Assembly: GCA_030745655.1 (NCBI GenBank)
Contig: JASLOE010000008.1
Coordinates: 1 to 34,821, forward strand
Source: Nitrososphaerales archaeon
Lineage (GTDB): Archaea > Thermoproteota > Nitrososphaeria > Nitrososphaerales > JACPRH01
Length of the DNA: 34,821 bases
Direction of reading: 5' to 3'
Shown: piece by piece, positions 23,459 through 32,091 of the stretch
Numbering within the stretch: position 1 is the first letter of the stretch
Layout of the letters: every line of letters starts with the position of its first letter
The notes under the pieces: generated by a model
The model's input: the letters and a program-made list of their open reading frames with translations, nothing else
Told to the model about the DNA's origin: nothing
The model's database searches: none
Position numbers and translations under genes: made by a program

Positions 23459-24283
23459 TTACTTAGACTTCTTTTCTTCTTTTAATTGATTAAATAATTG
23501 GAAAGCTTCGTTTGCGTTTGCATTATCGTGTACGATTGATCGGACAGCTTTAATCATAGATACAGGTGAATCGGATTGAAAGATGTTTCTTCCCATATCT
23601 ACACCTACAGCACCAGCATTGATAGCATTAAATGTTAGTTGTAATGCCTCTTTTTCAGGTATTTTCTTTCCACCTGCCATTACAATTGGCACTGGACAGC
23701 CTTCAACAACTTTTTCAAATCCTTCGCAAAAGTATGTCTTGACGATATGTGCACCCAATTCTGCAGCAATACGACATGCTAAACCTAGATAACGTGCATC
23801 TCTAACCATTTCTCTTCCAACAGCAGTAACAGCTAAAACTGGCATTCCATATCTTTCACCTTCATCCACAAGTTTTGATAAACTTAGCAAAGTCTGTTTC
23901 TCATATTCTCCACCAACAAAAATTGATAATGCAACTGCCGAAACATTAAGACGAATTGCCTCCTCCATCGAAGTGGTTATTCCCTCGTTAGACAATTCCT
24001 TGAGAATGCTTGTTCCTCCTGAAACTCTAAGAACCACTGGTGTTTCTATTCCAGCGTCTATGGATGTACGCAATATTCCTCGAGTAAGCATAAGTGCATC
24101 TGCATATGGAGCAAGTGGCTGTATTGTTTTTCCAGGTGTTCTTAATCCTGTAGTTGGACCTTGAAAATATCCATGATCAACTGCTAACATTACTGTATGG
24201 CCTGTATTAGGTTTAATTATTTTCGAAATTCGGTTTTTAAGACCCCAATCCAATTTTATTAATACACCTTTTTTGATACACAA
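23459..24283 (-). CDS. LsrF/DhnA-type class I aldolase or thiolase
   Basis: This 274-residue TIM-barrel protein belongs to the DhnA aldolase family. Its closest visible match is LsrF, the thiolase that processes phospho-AI-2: KLDWGLKNRIS, DHGYFQGPTTGL and GGKKIPE all follow LsrF. K182 in IVKTYF corresponds to the Schiff-base lysine. No other Lsr genes are here. An archaeal role in sugar-phosphate metabolism, as fructose-bisphosphate aldolase or an amino-sugar aldol enzyme, is therefore as likely as AI-2 processing. It starts at TTG 24283, or possibly TTG 24253 just before DWG. The zinc dehydrogenase gene lies 57 bases downstream on the strand. Confidence 0.82.
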   Translation of the reverse strand: MCIKKGVLIKLDWGLKNRISKIIKPNTGHTVMLAVDHGYFQGPTTGLRTPGKTIQPLAPYADALMLTRGILRTSIDAGIETPVVLRVSGGTSILKELSNEGITTSMEEAIRLNVSAVALSIFVGGEYEKQTLLSLSKLVDEGERYGMPVLAVTAVGREMVRDARYLGLACRIAAELGAHIVKTYFCEGFEKVVEGCPVPIVMAGGKKIPEKEALQLTFNAINAGAVGVDMGRNIFQSDSPVSMIKAVRSIVHDNANANEAFQLFNQLKEEKKSK

Positions 24284-24339
24284 GTAAAATGTATCTCTAT
24301 CTATAAAGATAACTGTCAGGGTCTGATAAATATTGACAT

Positions 24340-25362
24340 CTACGGAGTTATTATTATTTTCATACCCCCACCTTTTGTAGCTTTGCTAACTGCTTCTTCA
24401 AACTTGTCTATTGTAAATCTATCTGTAATAAGTGATGCTGGATCCACTTTATGTGTTTCAATTAGTTCCAGTGCTTTCTTAGTTTCAGTTTCTGTTGCTC
24501 CATAGCTGGATATTATTGATATTTCTGAGTTGAAAATATCGCTGAAATCATAATTTAAAATTGAACCTATAACTGGAACTCCAAAGAGACAAATCGTTCC
24601 TCCTTTCCTTACCGATTTCAACGCTTGAATAATCCCCTTAGGGTTTCCAGTTGCTATTAAAGCAACATCTACACCTAAGCCATCGGTATCTACTCTAACT
24701 CTTGTAGGAATATCTCCATCTGCAATATCATATATTTTTTTTGCCCCTTGTATTTTTGCTATATTGAGCCTTTTCTTATTGATGTCACTTATCAATGTAC
24801 TCGACCCAATATCATTCAGTAACTGAAGATGGATAAGTCCTACTGGTCCTGCACCAATAATTAAAACCGTGTCATCTGCTGAAACCTTGGACCTAGATAA
24901 TCCTCTTATGCAGCAGGCAATTGGTTCTATGAAACTAGCCTCTTCGAAGCTAACTTGTTTAGGAAGTTTGAGAACACCACCTTGTTTAATATTCCATGCT
25001 GGTACCCTAAAGTATTCCGAGAAACCAGAAGGGTCTAAATTGCTAGATCTATATTGTGTACACATCGTTTCATTTCCTTTCTTACAGAACTTACAATTGT
25101 TGCATGGAGTATGGTGATGAGGAAAAACTCTATCCCCAATGGCAAATTGCTTTGCCTTTTCGCTTGTCTCCACAACTATTCCAGCAGCCTCATGACCTAA
25201 AACTGGTTTTGCTGCAGTATATTGACCATGCATTTTTTCCAAATCTGTTCCACAAAGACCACATGCTTTCATTTCAACTAAAATATCACCATTTTTGACC
25301 TTAGGCATCATCATTTCTTTTATTTCTATTTCATCTACGTCATTCATCAATACAGTCTTCAA
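24340..25362 (-). CDS. Zinc-dependent medium-chain alcohol/polyol dehydrogenase
   Basis: This 340-residue protein belongs to the MDR family, in the sorbitol/threonine dehydrogenase branch. Catalytic zinc ligands are C37 (CGLCGTD), H57 and E58 (GHEAAG). The structural zinc loop has C87, C90, C93 and C101. The Rossmann motif is IIGAGPVGL near 168-176. It oxidises an alcohol or polyol with NAD(P). It has full family length. It lies upstream of the LsrF-like gene on the same strand, so the two may act on consecutive steps of a sugar or polyol pathway (inference). Confidence 0.9.
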   Translation of the reverse strand: MKTVLMNDVDEIEIKEMMMPKVKNGDILVEMKACGLCGTDLEKMHGQYTAAKPVLGHEAAGIVVETSEKAKQFAIGDRVFPHHHTPCNNCKFCKKGNETMCTQYRSSNLDPSGFSEYFRVPAWNIKQGGVLKLPKQVSFEEASFIEPIACCIRGLSRSKVSADDTVLIIGAGPVGLIHLQLLNDIGSSTLISDINKKRLNIAKIQGAKKIYDIADGDIPTRVRVDTDGLGVDVALIATGNPKGIIQALKSVRKGGTICLFGVPVIGSILNYDFSDIFNSEISIISSYGATETETKKALELIETHKVDPASLITDRFTIDKFEEAVSKATKGGGMKIIITP

Positions 25363-25546
25363 TCAGATTTCACTTCTCCCCTATTCATTTCTAAGTAAAT
25401 AATTTAAGCACTTCATTAATTAAACCATTTTTCGTACATTTAATCTTTTTTGGTGAGTACCTGGAATTTATCTTTAGATTTGATAGAGATTTATTGAAAA
25501 CCTTTTTATTCTTTTTATCTTCCGATTTGGCGAAGGAGCGATTTCT

Positions 25547-25687
25547 ATGAGCAAAAAAGAAGGTTCCACAACTGGAAGTGGATGGAAATATTCTTGTAAC
25601 TGTGGTTATGAGACATTAAAAATCTCTAGTGCCGTTGGGCATGTAAACTCCAATAAGGACCATCAACTACAAAGGATAGAACTTTAG
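25547..25687 (+). CDS. 46-residue protein with CxC and two histidines
   Basis: This short gene starts at ATG 25547 with GGAG eight to ten bases upstream and a TATA-like TTTTTATT further up. The product has WKYSCNCGYET (C17, C19) and H32 and H39 (GHVNSNKDH), a plausible single zinc site. The first eleven residues are polar and probably flexible. I do not recognise the family. The clear ribosome-binding site, protein-like sequence and own promoter support a real gene between two minus-strand neighbours. Confidence 0.65.
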   Translation: MSKKEGSTTGSGWKYSCNCGYETLKISSAVGHVNSNKDHQLQRIEL

Positions 25688-25737
25688 ATATTATCTACGA
25701 GTAAGTAACTTAATCGTGAAGAAATGTTATTTTAATC

Positions 25738-27435
25738 CTACTTTTGAGATGGATTTTTAGATTCTTCTAATTCAAAATCTGGATCACTTAGGGTTGCTAG
25801 CTTAAATGCAAGGTTCAACCCCATCATCATTTTCTTATACTCTTGATTACCTAACCAGCCATCTTTTTTTAGAGTGTCTAATCCATTACCAAATATTTTA
25901 CCGCGCCCCTGTCCAGATTCTTTAAAGAGATTTGTTGAAGCATCTTCAAATATCTTGTCAGGAGTAATAGAGTTCTTGAAGCCCTTAGTGAAAAATTCTT
26001 CAAAGTGTGGTCCCACAGGTGTTCTCAGATGTAACAGTTTTGATTCTAAACCTGTAAATGCTCTACGAACTTTCTTAAAACTGGCATAACTTTTTACAAT
26101 TGCAGGGGCAAATACTTCATATCTAGTTTTATTTCCATTTTCATATTTTGCAAGATATAATGGAACCAGGATCACACAATTATTTTCTGGATTCCAAGAT
26201 GATGTCATTTCAATTAGTTTTGATTTATCTTTTTCTTTAGATGTACATAATTTAGAAATCTGAGATGTTATCAATAAATTTCTATATTCTAATTCATTAA
26301 TGATTTTGTCCTTCATATCTGATTCTGTGTCACGTTTAGTTTCAATATCATTCAATCTTTCTTCTTCAATTCTGATCTCTTTTTCAGATTTCTCATTAAG
26401 CCGTTTGAGACTTGCATCAAACCTGAATTGAATCTTCTCTATTTTTTCTGAGGCTGTTTTTATTGCTTTCATAAGGTCAGTTGCAGTGTCTTTACTTTTA
26501 GTTGATTCTTCACTCCAGTACTTTTCTCCTACACTATCACCCCGTAGACTTAATGCCTTCTTCTCTGCATTTACTTCATCTACTATTAGATTCATTTTCT
26601 TAAGATTTTTCTCATAGATATCCTTCTTTTCATATATTCTCTCAGATTCTTTATTCTTTGTTTCTGTTAAATCCTGAATATCTTCTTTATGCTTATTTCG
26701 CATTGCTTCTATTTTATCCTTCACAATTGGCTTGAGATTTTCAAATTTTTCATTAAATTTCTCAAAATCTTTCTGCTTATCTTCAAGAATCTTCTGTTTT
26801 GCTCTATCGGTACTAGACCTTAGACACTTGTTTAAATTTTCTAGAGAACCTAATCCGGTCTCCACTTTATCTATAAGGTCATTAAAACCAGAGACTGTCT
26901 GGTCTATCTCTTGATTATTCACCCCCCTAATTACTGTAGAAGGGTGGTCCTTGGTAGGTTTTTTTTGTTCTGTTTTCTGAATAAAGTCAATCATCTCAGA
27001 CAAAAGCATCTGTTTTGAGATAATGTTGTTAATTCGGACACTTCTACTTCCCTTGAAATTACTAAATGTCATAGCATGTCTCGTTAGGAATGCTCTCAAA
27101 GGACCAACTTTTGAAATAGTGGAGAGCTCTTTTTTAAATTGCTCCAAATCAATAATAGTTCTATCAAGAACGTTTTCAGAAATCGATCCTAATCCATCAA
27201 GAAAAATACTACGTTGTCGGAATACCTTTTGAATCTGTATACAACTCTTCATAACATATATTGGATAATTTACTTTCAGAAGAAAAACCAATTGTTCCTC
27301 ACTACTTAAGAAACCCTTCTTCTTTCTCCTATTTTCTGCCAGACAAAAAACTGACGCTACCTCAGTATCCGAAGAAAAGGTTTCTTTGTCAAGAGAACCT
27401 GAAGAAAATGGTAACTGAATATGTTCGTGCGTCAT
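25738..27435 (-). CDS. Large coiled-coil protein of unknown function
   Basis: This 565-residue protein has no signal peptide or membrane segment. Three parts are visible. An N-terminal globular region spans about 1-160. A long charged region rich in Lys and Glu (about 170-400, for example KQKDFEKFNEKFENLK) is typical of a coiled coil. A C-terminal domain (about 410-550) has strands NNCVILVPLYLAKYE and YEVFAPAIVKSY, then FFTKGFKNSITPDKIFEDA. It looks like a filament- or complex-forming protein; the family is unknown to me. It lies 50 bases downstream of the PEPCK gene on the strand. The start is ATG 27435. Confidence 0.8.
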   Translation of the reverse strand: MTHEHIQLPFSSGSLDKETFSSDTEVASVFCLAENRRKKKGFLSSEEQLVFLLKVNYPIYVMKSCIQIQKVFRQRSIFLDGLGSISENVLDRTIIDLEQFKKELSTISKVGPLRAFLTRHAMTFSNFKGSRSVRINNIISKQMLLSEMIDFIQKTEQKKPTKDHPSTVIRGVNNQEIDQTVSGFNDLIDKVETGLGSLENLNKCLRSSTDRAKQKILEDKQKDFEKFNEKFENLKPIVKDKIEAMRNKHKEDIQDLTETKNKESERIYEKKDIYEKNLKKMNLIVDEVNAEKKALSLRGDSVGEKYWSEESTKSKDTATDLMKAIKTASEKIEKIQFRFDASLKRLNEKSEKEIRIEEERLNDIETKRDTESDMKDKIINELEYRNLLITSQISKLCTSKEKDKSKLIEMTSSWNPENNCVILVPLYLAKYENGNKTRYEVFAPAIVKSYASFKKVRRAFTGLESKLLHLRTPVGPHFEEFFTKGFKNSITPDKIFEDASTNLFKESGQGRGKIFGNGLDTLKKDGWLGNQEYKKMMMGLNLAFKLATLSDPDFELEESKNPSQK

Positions 27436-27485
27436 TTAGATGTATGTTATTCGGCAGGTTACATATATGTTATCTATGATATAAC

Positions 27486-29231
27486 TCAAGATTTCAACCT
27501 TGATTCAAGATTAGATAACTCATCCCAGAGTTCATTAGGTAATTTCTTTCCTAAGGAAGTGAAAAACTCCCTTATTACTTCCATCTCCTCCAGCCAAGCT
27601 GTATTATCAACTTTGAGAATTTCATCTAAATCATTAGAAGATATATCGAGATCTTTGGTATCTAGCGCGTCAGGTGTGGGTATATACCCAATTGGAGTCT
27701 TTATTGCTTTTCCTCTACCCTTGACTCTGTCCACAATCCACTTGAGAACACGAATATTATCCCCAAATCCAGGCCAAATGAATTCACCATTATCATCTAG
27801 ACGGAACCAATTTACATGGAATATTCTAGGCGGATTAGACATTGAACTACCTATTTTAATCCAGTGACTGAAATAATCTGCAATATGATATCCACAAAAT
27901 GGTCTCATAGCCATTGGATCTCGACGTATTACCCCCACTTTTCCAACAGCTGCAGCGGTAGTTTCGGCCCCCACTGTAGCGCCGATAAATACTCCATGAA
28001 CCCAATTGAAGGATTCATAAACAAGAGGAGTCAACTTAGCCCTTCTTCCTCCAAACAACATAGCTGACACAGGAACACCTTCCGAGTCATTCAGATTAGG
28101 GGAAACTGATGGTGTTTGATTTATCGAGGTTGTAAACCGAGAATTTGGATGAGCTGCTTTACCGTTTCCTGGCTTCCAAGGTTTGCCATGCCAATCTGTT
28201 AAATTGTTTGGAGGATCATCAGTTAAACCTTCCCACCAAGGAATTCCTTCAGTAGTTACTGCAACATTAGTAAAAATGGAGTTCTTTTTCAGTGATGCAA
28301 TCGCATTTGGATTACTTTTCACATTGGTTCCAGGTGCTACTCCAAAGAATCCTGCTTCGGGGTTTATTGCCCATAATCGATTATCTTCACCCTTGTGGAA
28401 CCATGCAATATCATCACCAATTGTGGATGTCTTCCAGTCTTTGTATGATTCTGGTGGCTTCATTAATGCAAGATTTGTTTTTCCGCTAGCGCTTGGAAAA
28501 GCACCCGAAATATAAGTTAATTCACCATCTGGGCTTTCGAGTCCAAGAATAAGCATATGTTCAGCTAACCAATCTTCTTTACTTGCAATTGCACTTGCTA
28601 TCCTGAGCGCATGACATTTCTTACTAAGGAGTGCATTTCCACCATATCCTGAGCCAATACTCATAATGAGACGCTCCTCTGGAAAATGACCTATATATCG
28701 TCGATCTGGGCTTAGGTCACCAGTTGAATGTACCCCTTTAACAAAATTATTCGATTCACCTAAGTGATTCAATGCTCTATTTCCCATTCGAGTCATTATA
28801 CGTAAATTAGCTACTACATAGGGACTATCTGTTATCTGAATCCCTACTTGTGAATAAGGTGACCCTTCGGGTCCCATTAAGTAAGGCACAACATACATCG
28901 TCCTTGTTTTCATGACACCATCAAAGAGATTATTGAGTTTTGCTTTAAACTGATTAGGTTCAGACCAATTATTTGTTGGACCCGCATCATCCTCTTTTTT
29001 GCTGCAAATAAAAGTGAGATGTTCAGTTCGTGCAACATCATTTGGGTCACTTCTATGGAGGTAACTATTAGGATTCTTTTCTTGATTTAATTTGATTAAT
29101 ATGCCTTTTTTGATCATTTGGCTAATGAGTTTTTCATTTTCTTCCTCAGATCCGTTACACCAAAAAATATCATTTGGTTTTGTTAGACTTGCAACATCTG
29201 AGACAAATTTTTCTAAGAATAAATTCTTCAT
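27486..29231 (-). CDS. pckG: Phosphoenolpyruvate carboxykinase (GTP)
   Basis: This 581-residue enzyme converts oxaloacetate and GTP to PEP, CO2 and GDP, the entry to gluconeogenesis. Key parts are HLTFICSKK, GPTNNW, RTMYVVPYLMGP, the P-loop AFPSASGKTN (near 244-253 from the ATG) and TIGDDIAW (metal-binding aspartates). Most GTP-type enzymes have Cys in the P-loop (FPSACGKTN); here it is Ser. The frame opens at TTG 29252, but ATG 29231 gives a normal N-terminus. Length agrees with the family. Confidence 0.95.
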   Translation of the reverse strand: MKNLFLEKFVSDVASLTKPNDIFWCNGSEEENEKLISQMIKKGILIKLNQEKNPNSYLHRSDPNDVARTEHLTFICSKKEDDAGPTNNWSEPNQFKAKLNNLFDGVMKTRTMYVVPYLMGPEGSPYSQVGIQITDSPYVVANLRIMTRMGNRALNHLGESNNFVKGVHSTGDLSPDRRYIGHFPEERLIMSIGSGYGGNALLSKKCHALRIASAIASKEDWLAEHMLILGLESPDGELTYISGAFPSASGKTNLALMKPPESYKDWKTSTIGDDIAWFHKGEDNRLWAINPEAGFFGVAPGTNVKSNPNAIASLKKNSIFTNVAVTTEGIPWWEGLTDDPPNNLTDWHGKPWKPGNGKAAHPNSRFTTSINQTPSVSPNLNDSEGVPVSAMLFGGRRAKLTPLVYESFNWVHGVFIGATVGAETTAAAVGKVGVIRRDPMAMRPFCGYHIADYFSHWIKIGSSMSNPPRIFHVNWFRLDDNGEFIWPGFGDNIRVLKWIVDRVKGRGKAIKTPIGYIPTPDALDTKDLDISSNDLDEILKVDNTAWLEEMEVIREFFTSLGKKLPNELWDELSNLESRLKS

Positions 29232-29344
29232 TTCAGTAACCCAAAAAATCAATTTTACGCATTAATATACTCATCGTTCTATATCCATTTGGAACGAAAA
29301 AATCATTAAGATTAAATCTTTCAACAAACAATTAGGTGAATAAT

Positions 29345-29512
29345 CTAGAGAACATCAAATTGTGCTTGCTTTAATCCAAGTTCTTTTTGAAGAGTCTGTA
29401 TTCTTGTTGCATATTCTTTCATTTTTGCATTATCATTCTGAACTTTAGCAATTTTATATGCTTTCCAATTTTTCTTCAAAGCTCCCCACGTTTGACCTTT
29501 AGTATATGCCAT
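29345..29512 (-). CDS. 55-residue helical protein
   Basis: This small gene starts at ATG 29512 and ends at TAG 29345. The product is basic and almost certainly helical, with a heptad-like C-terminal half (MKEYATRIQTLQKELGLKQA) and aromatic residues near the start (TWGALKKNWKAYK). No cysteines or membrane segment. It lies between the CDF transporter and PEPCK genes on the same strand. I do not recognise it; it may be a small nucleic-acid or protein-binding factor. Confidence 0.65.
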   Translation of the reverse strand: MAYTKGQTWGALKKNWKAYKIAKVQNDNAKMKEYATRIQTLQKELGLKQAQFDVL

Positions 29513-29620
29513 AAATAATCTCTACCGAATACCCATTTTATCGGAGAAGCTATTTAAGCGTAACTCTGAGAATTATTGAAATAAATATTGCGAATTTATT
29601 AATATTTTTAGTCTAAATTA

Positions 29621-31009
29621 TTAATTGTCTGTAGGAGGTTCTGTATGTACGAATACTTTAGTGACATCATTCTCTGAAGCAATTATTTGTGTTTCTATCT
29701 GTTCTGACACATTATGTGCATCTTTTACTTTCATATCTTTCTTCAGGGTACAGGATATTGACAGATGAATTTCTTTATTGAAGCGTTTTATATTAATTTG
29801 TCCAAGACTCTTCACTTCATCAATATTTGCTAATATATTCTCTATTCTTCTTGTTAATCCAGGTATTTGGGTCTCTCCAGACTTCTGATAAATTATCTTA
29901 TCAACTTCTGCATCTATGTGGATGGTTATTGTTGAATCTTTCATAAATTCTTCTTTTAATCTATTCTCAAGCTGGGAAGCAGTAAAATGTGCTTTACTTA
30001 AGGCAATTTCTGAGTTCATTTCGATATGAACATCAATTTCATTCAAGTTTTCACCTTTTCTAATCCATAAATCATGAATTCCTTTTATTCCGGGTATTTC
30101 AGTAGCAATTAATCGAATCTTATCTTTTATTTTTTCATTTTCTTCATCAGCCTCAACATGAACTAGGACATCTACATCTGGAATGACATTCTTGACTTTC
30201 TCTTCAACTTCAGAGGCAATATTGTGTGCCTTTTCTAAAGAAAAAATTCTTGGAACATGAATTCGCATATCCACAAAAGTTTGTGGTCCTGAAGTTCTGA
30301 CTCTCAGATTCTCATATTTTGTTACCCCTTCTACTCCTTCTATGGCAATTTCTATTCTTTTTACAAGATCAATTGGTACCCTATCTAATAGAACACCAAT
30401 AGATTTTGAACCAATTTTAATACCGAGATATGCAATATATACTGCCACCAGAATCGCGATTAAAGAGTCAGCGGTGTTATACCCTAAGTCTACTAGGATT
30501 AATCCGATTATAACTACGCTTTGCGTCCATATATCTATCCTGAATTGAAGAGAATTGGCTTCTAACACTTGGCTATTATATTGAATAGCGGTTCGTTTCA
30601 ATTGCCAAGATACTACTATTTCAATGGCAATACTGAGTATAATCCCAATTATTCCTATAAAGCTAAATGAGATGATTGTACTAGTGTATAATATTCTATT
30701 TATTGATTCGTAAACAAGAACACCTACCGTTACTATTATGATACCTGTTATCAAAAGGCCTCCAAAGTTCTCAATTTTACCATGTCCATATCGGTGCCCT
30801 AAATCTGGAGGTTTTCCTGATATTCTCACTGAGATGTAGGCAGTTCCTGAACCAGCTATGTCAAGGATAGAGTCGATTGCTAATGCAAAAATTGCGAGGC
30901 TATTTGTAGTTAATGCTAATGTGATTTTTATGAAAGTAAGCAAGATTGCAGACGTTATTGAAAGTGTGGCCGCTCTCTTCTTGGCCTTTTGCGCCACATT
31001 ATCAAGCAT
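29621..31009 (-). CDS. CDF-family metal cation transporter with three C-terminal domains
   Basis: This 462-residue protein has six predicted helices (to about 205), with D46 and D50 in AIDSILDIAG and GHRYGHGKIE after helix 2. In the fifth helix the expected His is Q155 (NSLQFRID), with D159, so the site reads DD/QD. Three ferredoxin-like C-terminal domains follow (about 208-288, 290-370, 380-460), where most members have one. CDF proteins export divalent metals such as Zn, Mn, Co or Fe by proton antiport. The altered site suggests a different metal. It lies 28 bases downstream of htpX on the strand. Confidence 0.9.
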   Translation of the reverse strand: MLDNVAQKAKKRAATLSITSAILLTFIKITLALTTNSLAIFALAIDSILDIAGSGTAYISVRISGKPPDLGHRYGHGKIENFGGLLITGIIIVTVGVLVYESINRILYTSTIISFSFIGIIGIILSIAIEIVVSWQLKRTAIQYNSQVLEANSLQFRIDIWTQSVVIIGLILVDLGYNTADSLIAILVAVYIAYLGIKIGSKSIGVLLDRVPIDLVKRIEIAIEGVEGVTKYENLRVRTSGPQTFVDMRIHVPRIFSLEKAHNIASEVEEKVKNVIPDVDVLVHVEADEENEKIKDKIRLIATEIPGIKGIHDLWIRKGENLNEIDVHIEMNSEIALSKAHFTASQLENRLKEEFMKDSTITIHIDAEVDKIIYQKSGETQIPGLTRRIENILANIDEVKSLGQINIKRFNKEIHLSISCTLKKDMKVKDAHNVSEQIETQIIASENDVTKVFVHTEPPTDN

Positions 31010-31037
31010 AGGTCAGTATCCCTGTATTAGTGATATT

Positions 31038-31997
31038 TCATCCAATTCTTTGAAGAGCTTTTAGTCGTTTCACCATATTGGGATGAGTTGAAAATAACTC
31101 CAAGAACCGATCAAAACCAGTTATAGGTTTAGTAAGTATCTTGTTTACTAAATCTCTATCGTTAAGATGTCCACTATACTTTGAGAGAGTGGAAGCATCA
31201 CTTTTTGCAGTATCCGGATCATTTATGAACAAACTTTTGAAGGAACTAGAACCACTACTCCGTCCTTTACGCATTGTTTTGGTTTCAGAGGTAGCTATCT
31301 TAGCTAATGCCTCTGATAGCTTACGTGCACCATCATCTACAGTGTTTACTGCATGACGATCAGCATAATATTCACGAGTTCTACTCAGATTTAGCACGAA
31401 GATGCTTAAAATCCAATAAAGTACCATTGCAGCTATTCCAATAATGATGGTTCCACCATTATCTCTTCGTCCACCACTATAGAAACTCGAAAGCATGAAT
31501 GTAAAACCAATATAATAAAAGATTGCAGGAAGAACTGAAGCAAACATCATAACCTGAACATCTTTATTCTTCAGATGTCCTACTTCATGTGCTAAAACAG
31601 CCTCAACTTCCTCGGATTCAAGACTATTCAGTAAACCTGTAGTGACAGCTATTCTATTGCCGTAACGGGGGGACCCATAAGCAAATGCATTTGGTAGTGG
31701 AATGTTAGCCAACATTATTTTAGGTTTCTTAAGAGAAGATTTACGACATATACTATCAACCATTCGGTGAAGTTTTGGTTGCTCATTAGGTGTGACTTCT
31801 TTTGCTTTATATAATGAATCTATCAATCGAGGTGAAAAAATCCATTGAAGGAGATTAATTAAGACGACAAAAATGATGATTGAATATAGGTTGAATGTTC
31901 CAGTTAGGGTTAATAGGATTGTAAATGCTAATGTAGATAAACCAATAATGAATGCAACTGTTCCAATTATTGAGAGCCGCAATTTCAATAGATTCAT
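31038..31997 (-). CDS. htpX: HtpX-type M48 membrane metalloprotease
   Basis: This 319-residue integral membrane zinc protease has H137, E138 and H141 in AHEVGH, and a later Glu in TREYYADRHAV as third ligand. Two helices lie before the active site (about 10-30 and 38-58) and two after it. HtpX degrades misfolded membrane proteins. Family blocks PNAFAYGSP and GLLNSLESEEVEAVLAHE are clear. The start is ATG 31997. Confidence 0.93.
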   Translation of the reverse strand: MNLLKLRLSIIGTVAFIIGLSTLAFTILLTLTGTFNLYSIIIFVVLINLLQWIFSPRLIDSLYKAKEVTPNEQPKLHRMVDSICRKSSLKKPKIMLANIPLPNAFAYGSPRYGNRIAVTTGLLNSLESEEVEAVLAHEVGHLKNKDVQVMMFASVLPAIFYYIGFTFMLSSFYSGGRRDNGGTIIIGIAAMVLYWILSIFVLNLSRTREYYADRHAVNTVDDGARKLSEALAKIATSETKTMRKGRSSGSSSFKSLFINDPDTAKSDASTLSKYSGHLNDRDLVNKILTKPITGFDRFLELFSTHPNMVKRLKALQRIG

Positions 31998-32091
31998 TTC
32001 TTATCCGAACTATCAATCAAAAATTCCGATTTAAGTCTTAGGTTTATTATTTCTTAAAACATTTCAATAAATTAACATGCTTATCTCTAAT

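Noticed and set aside
25738-27435. SMC or Rad50-like ATPase
   Set aside because: The long coiled coil suggested it, but there is no Walker A, Walker B or ABC signature in either globular end.
27421-27867. Plus-strand open frame of 148 codons
   Set aside because: It is antisense to the PEPCK C-terminal region and the promoter side of the coiled-coil gene and has no motif of its own.
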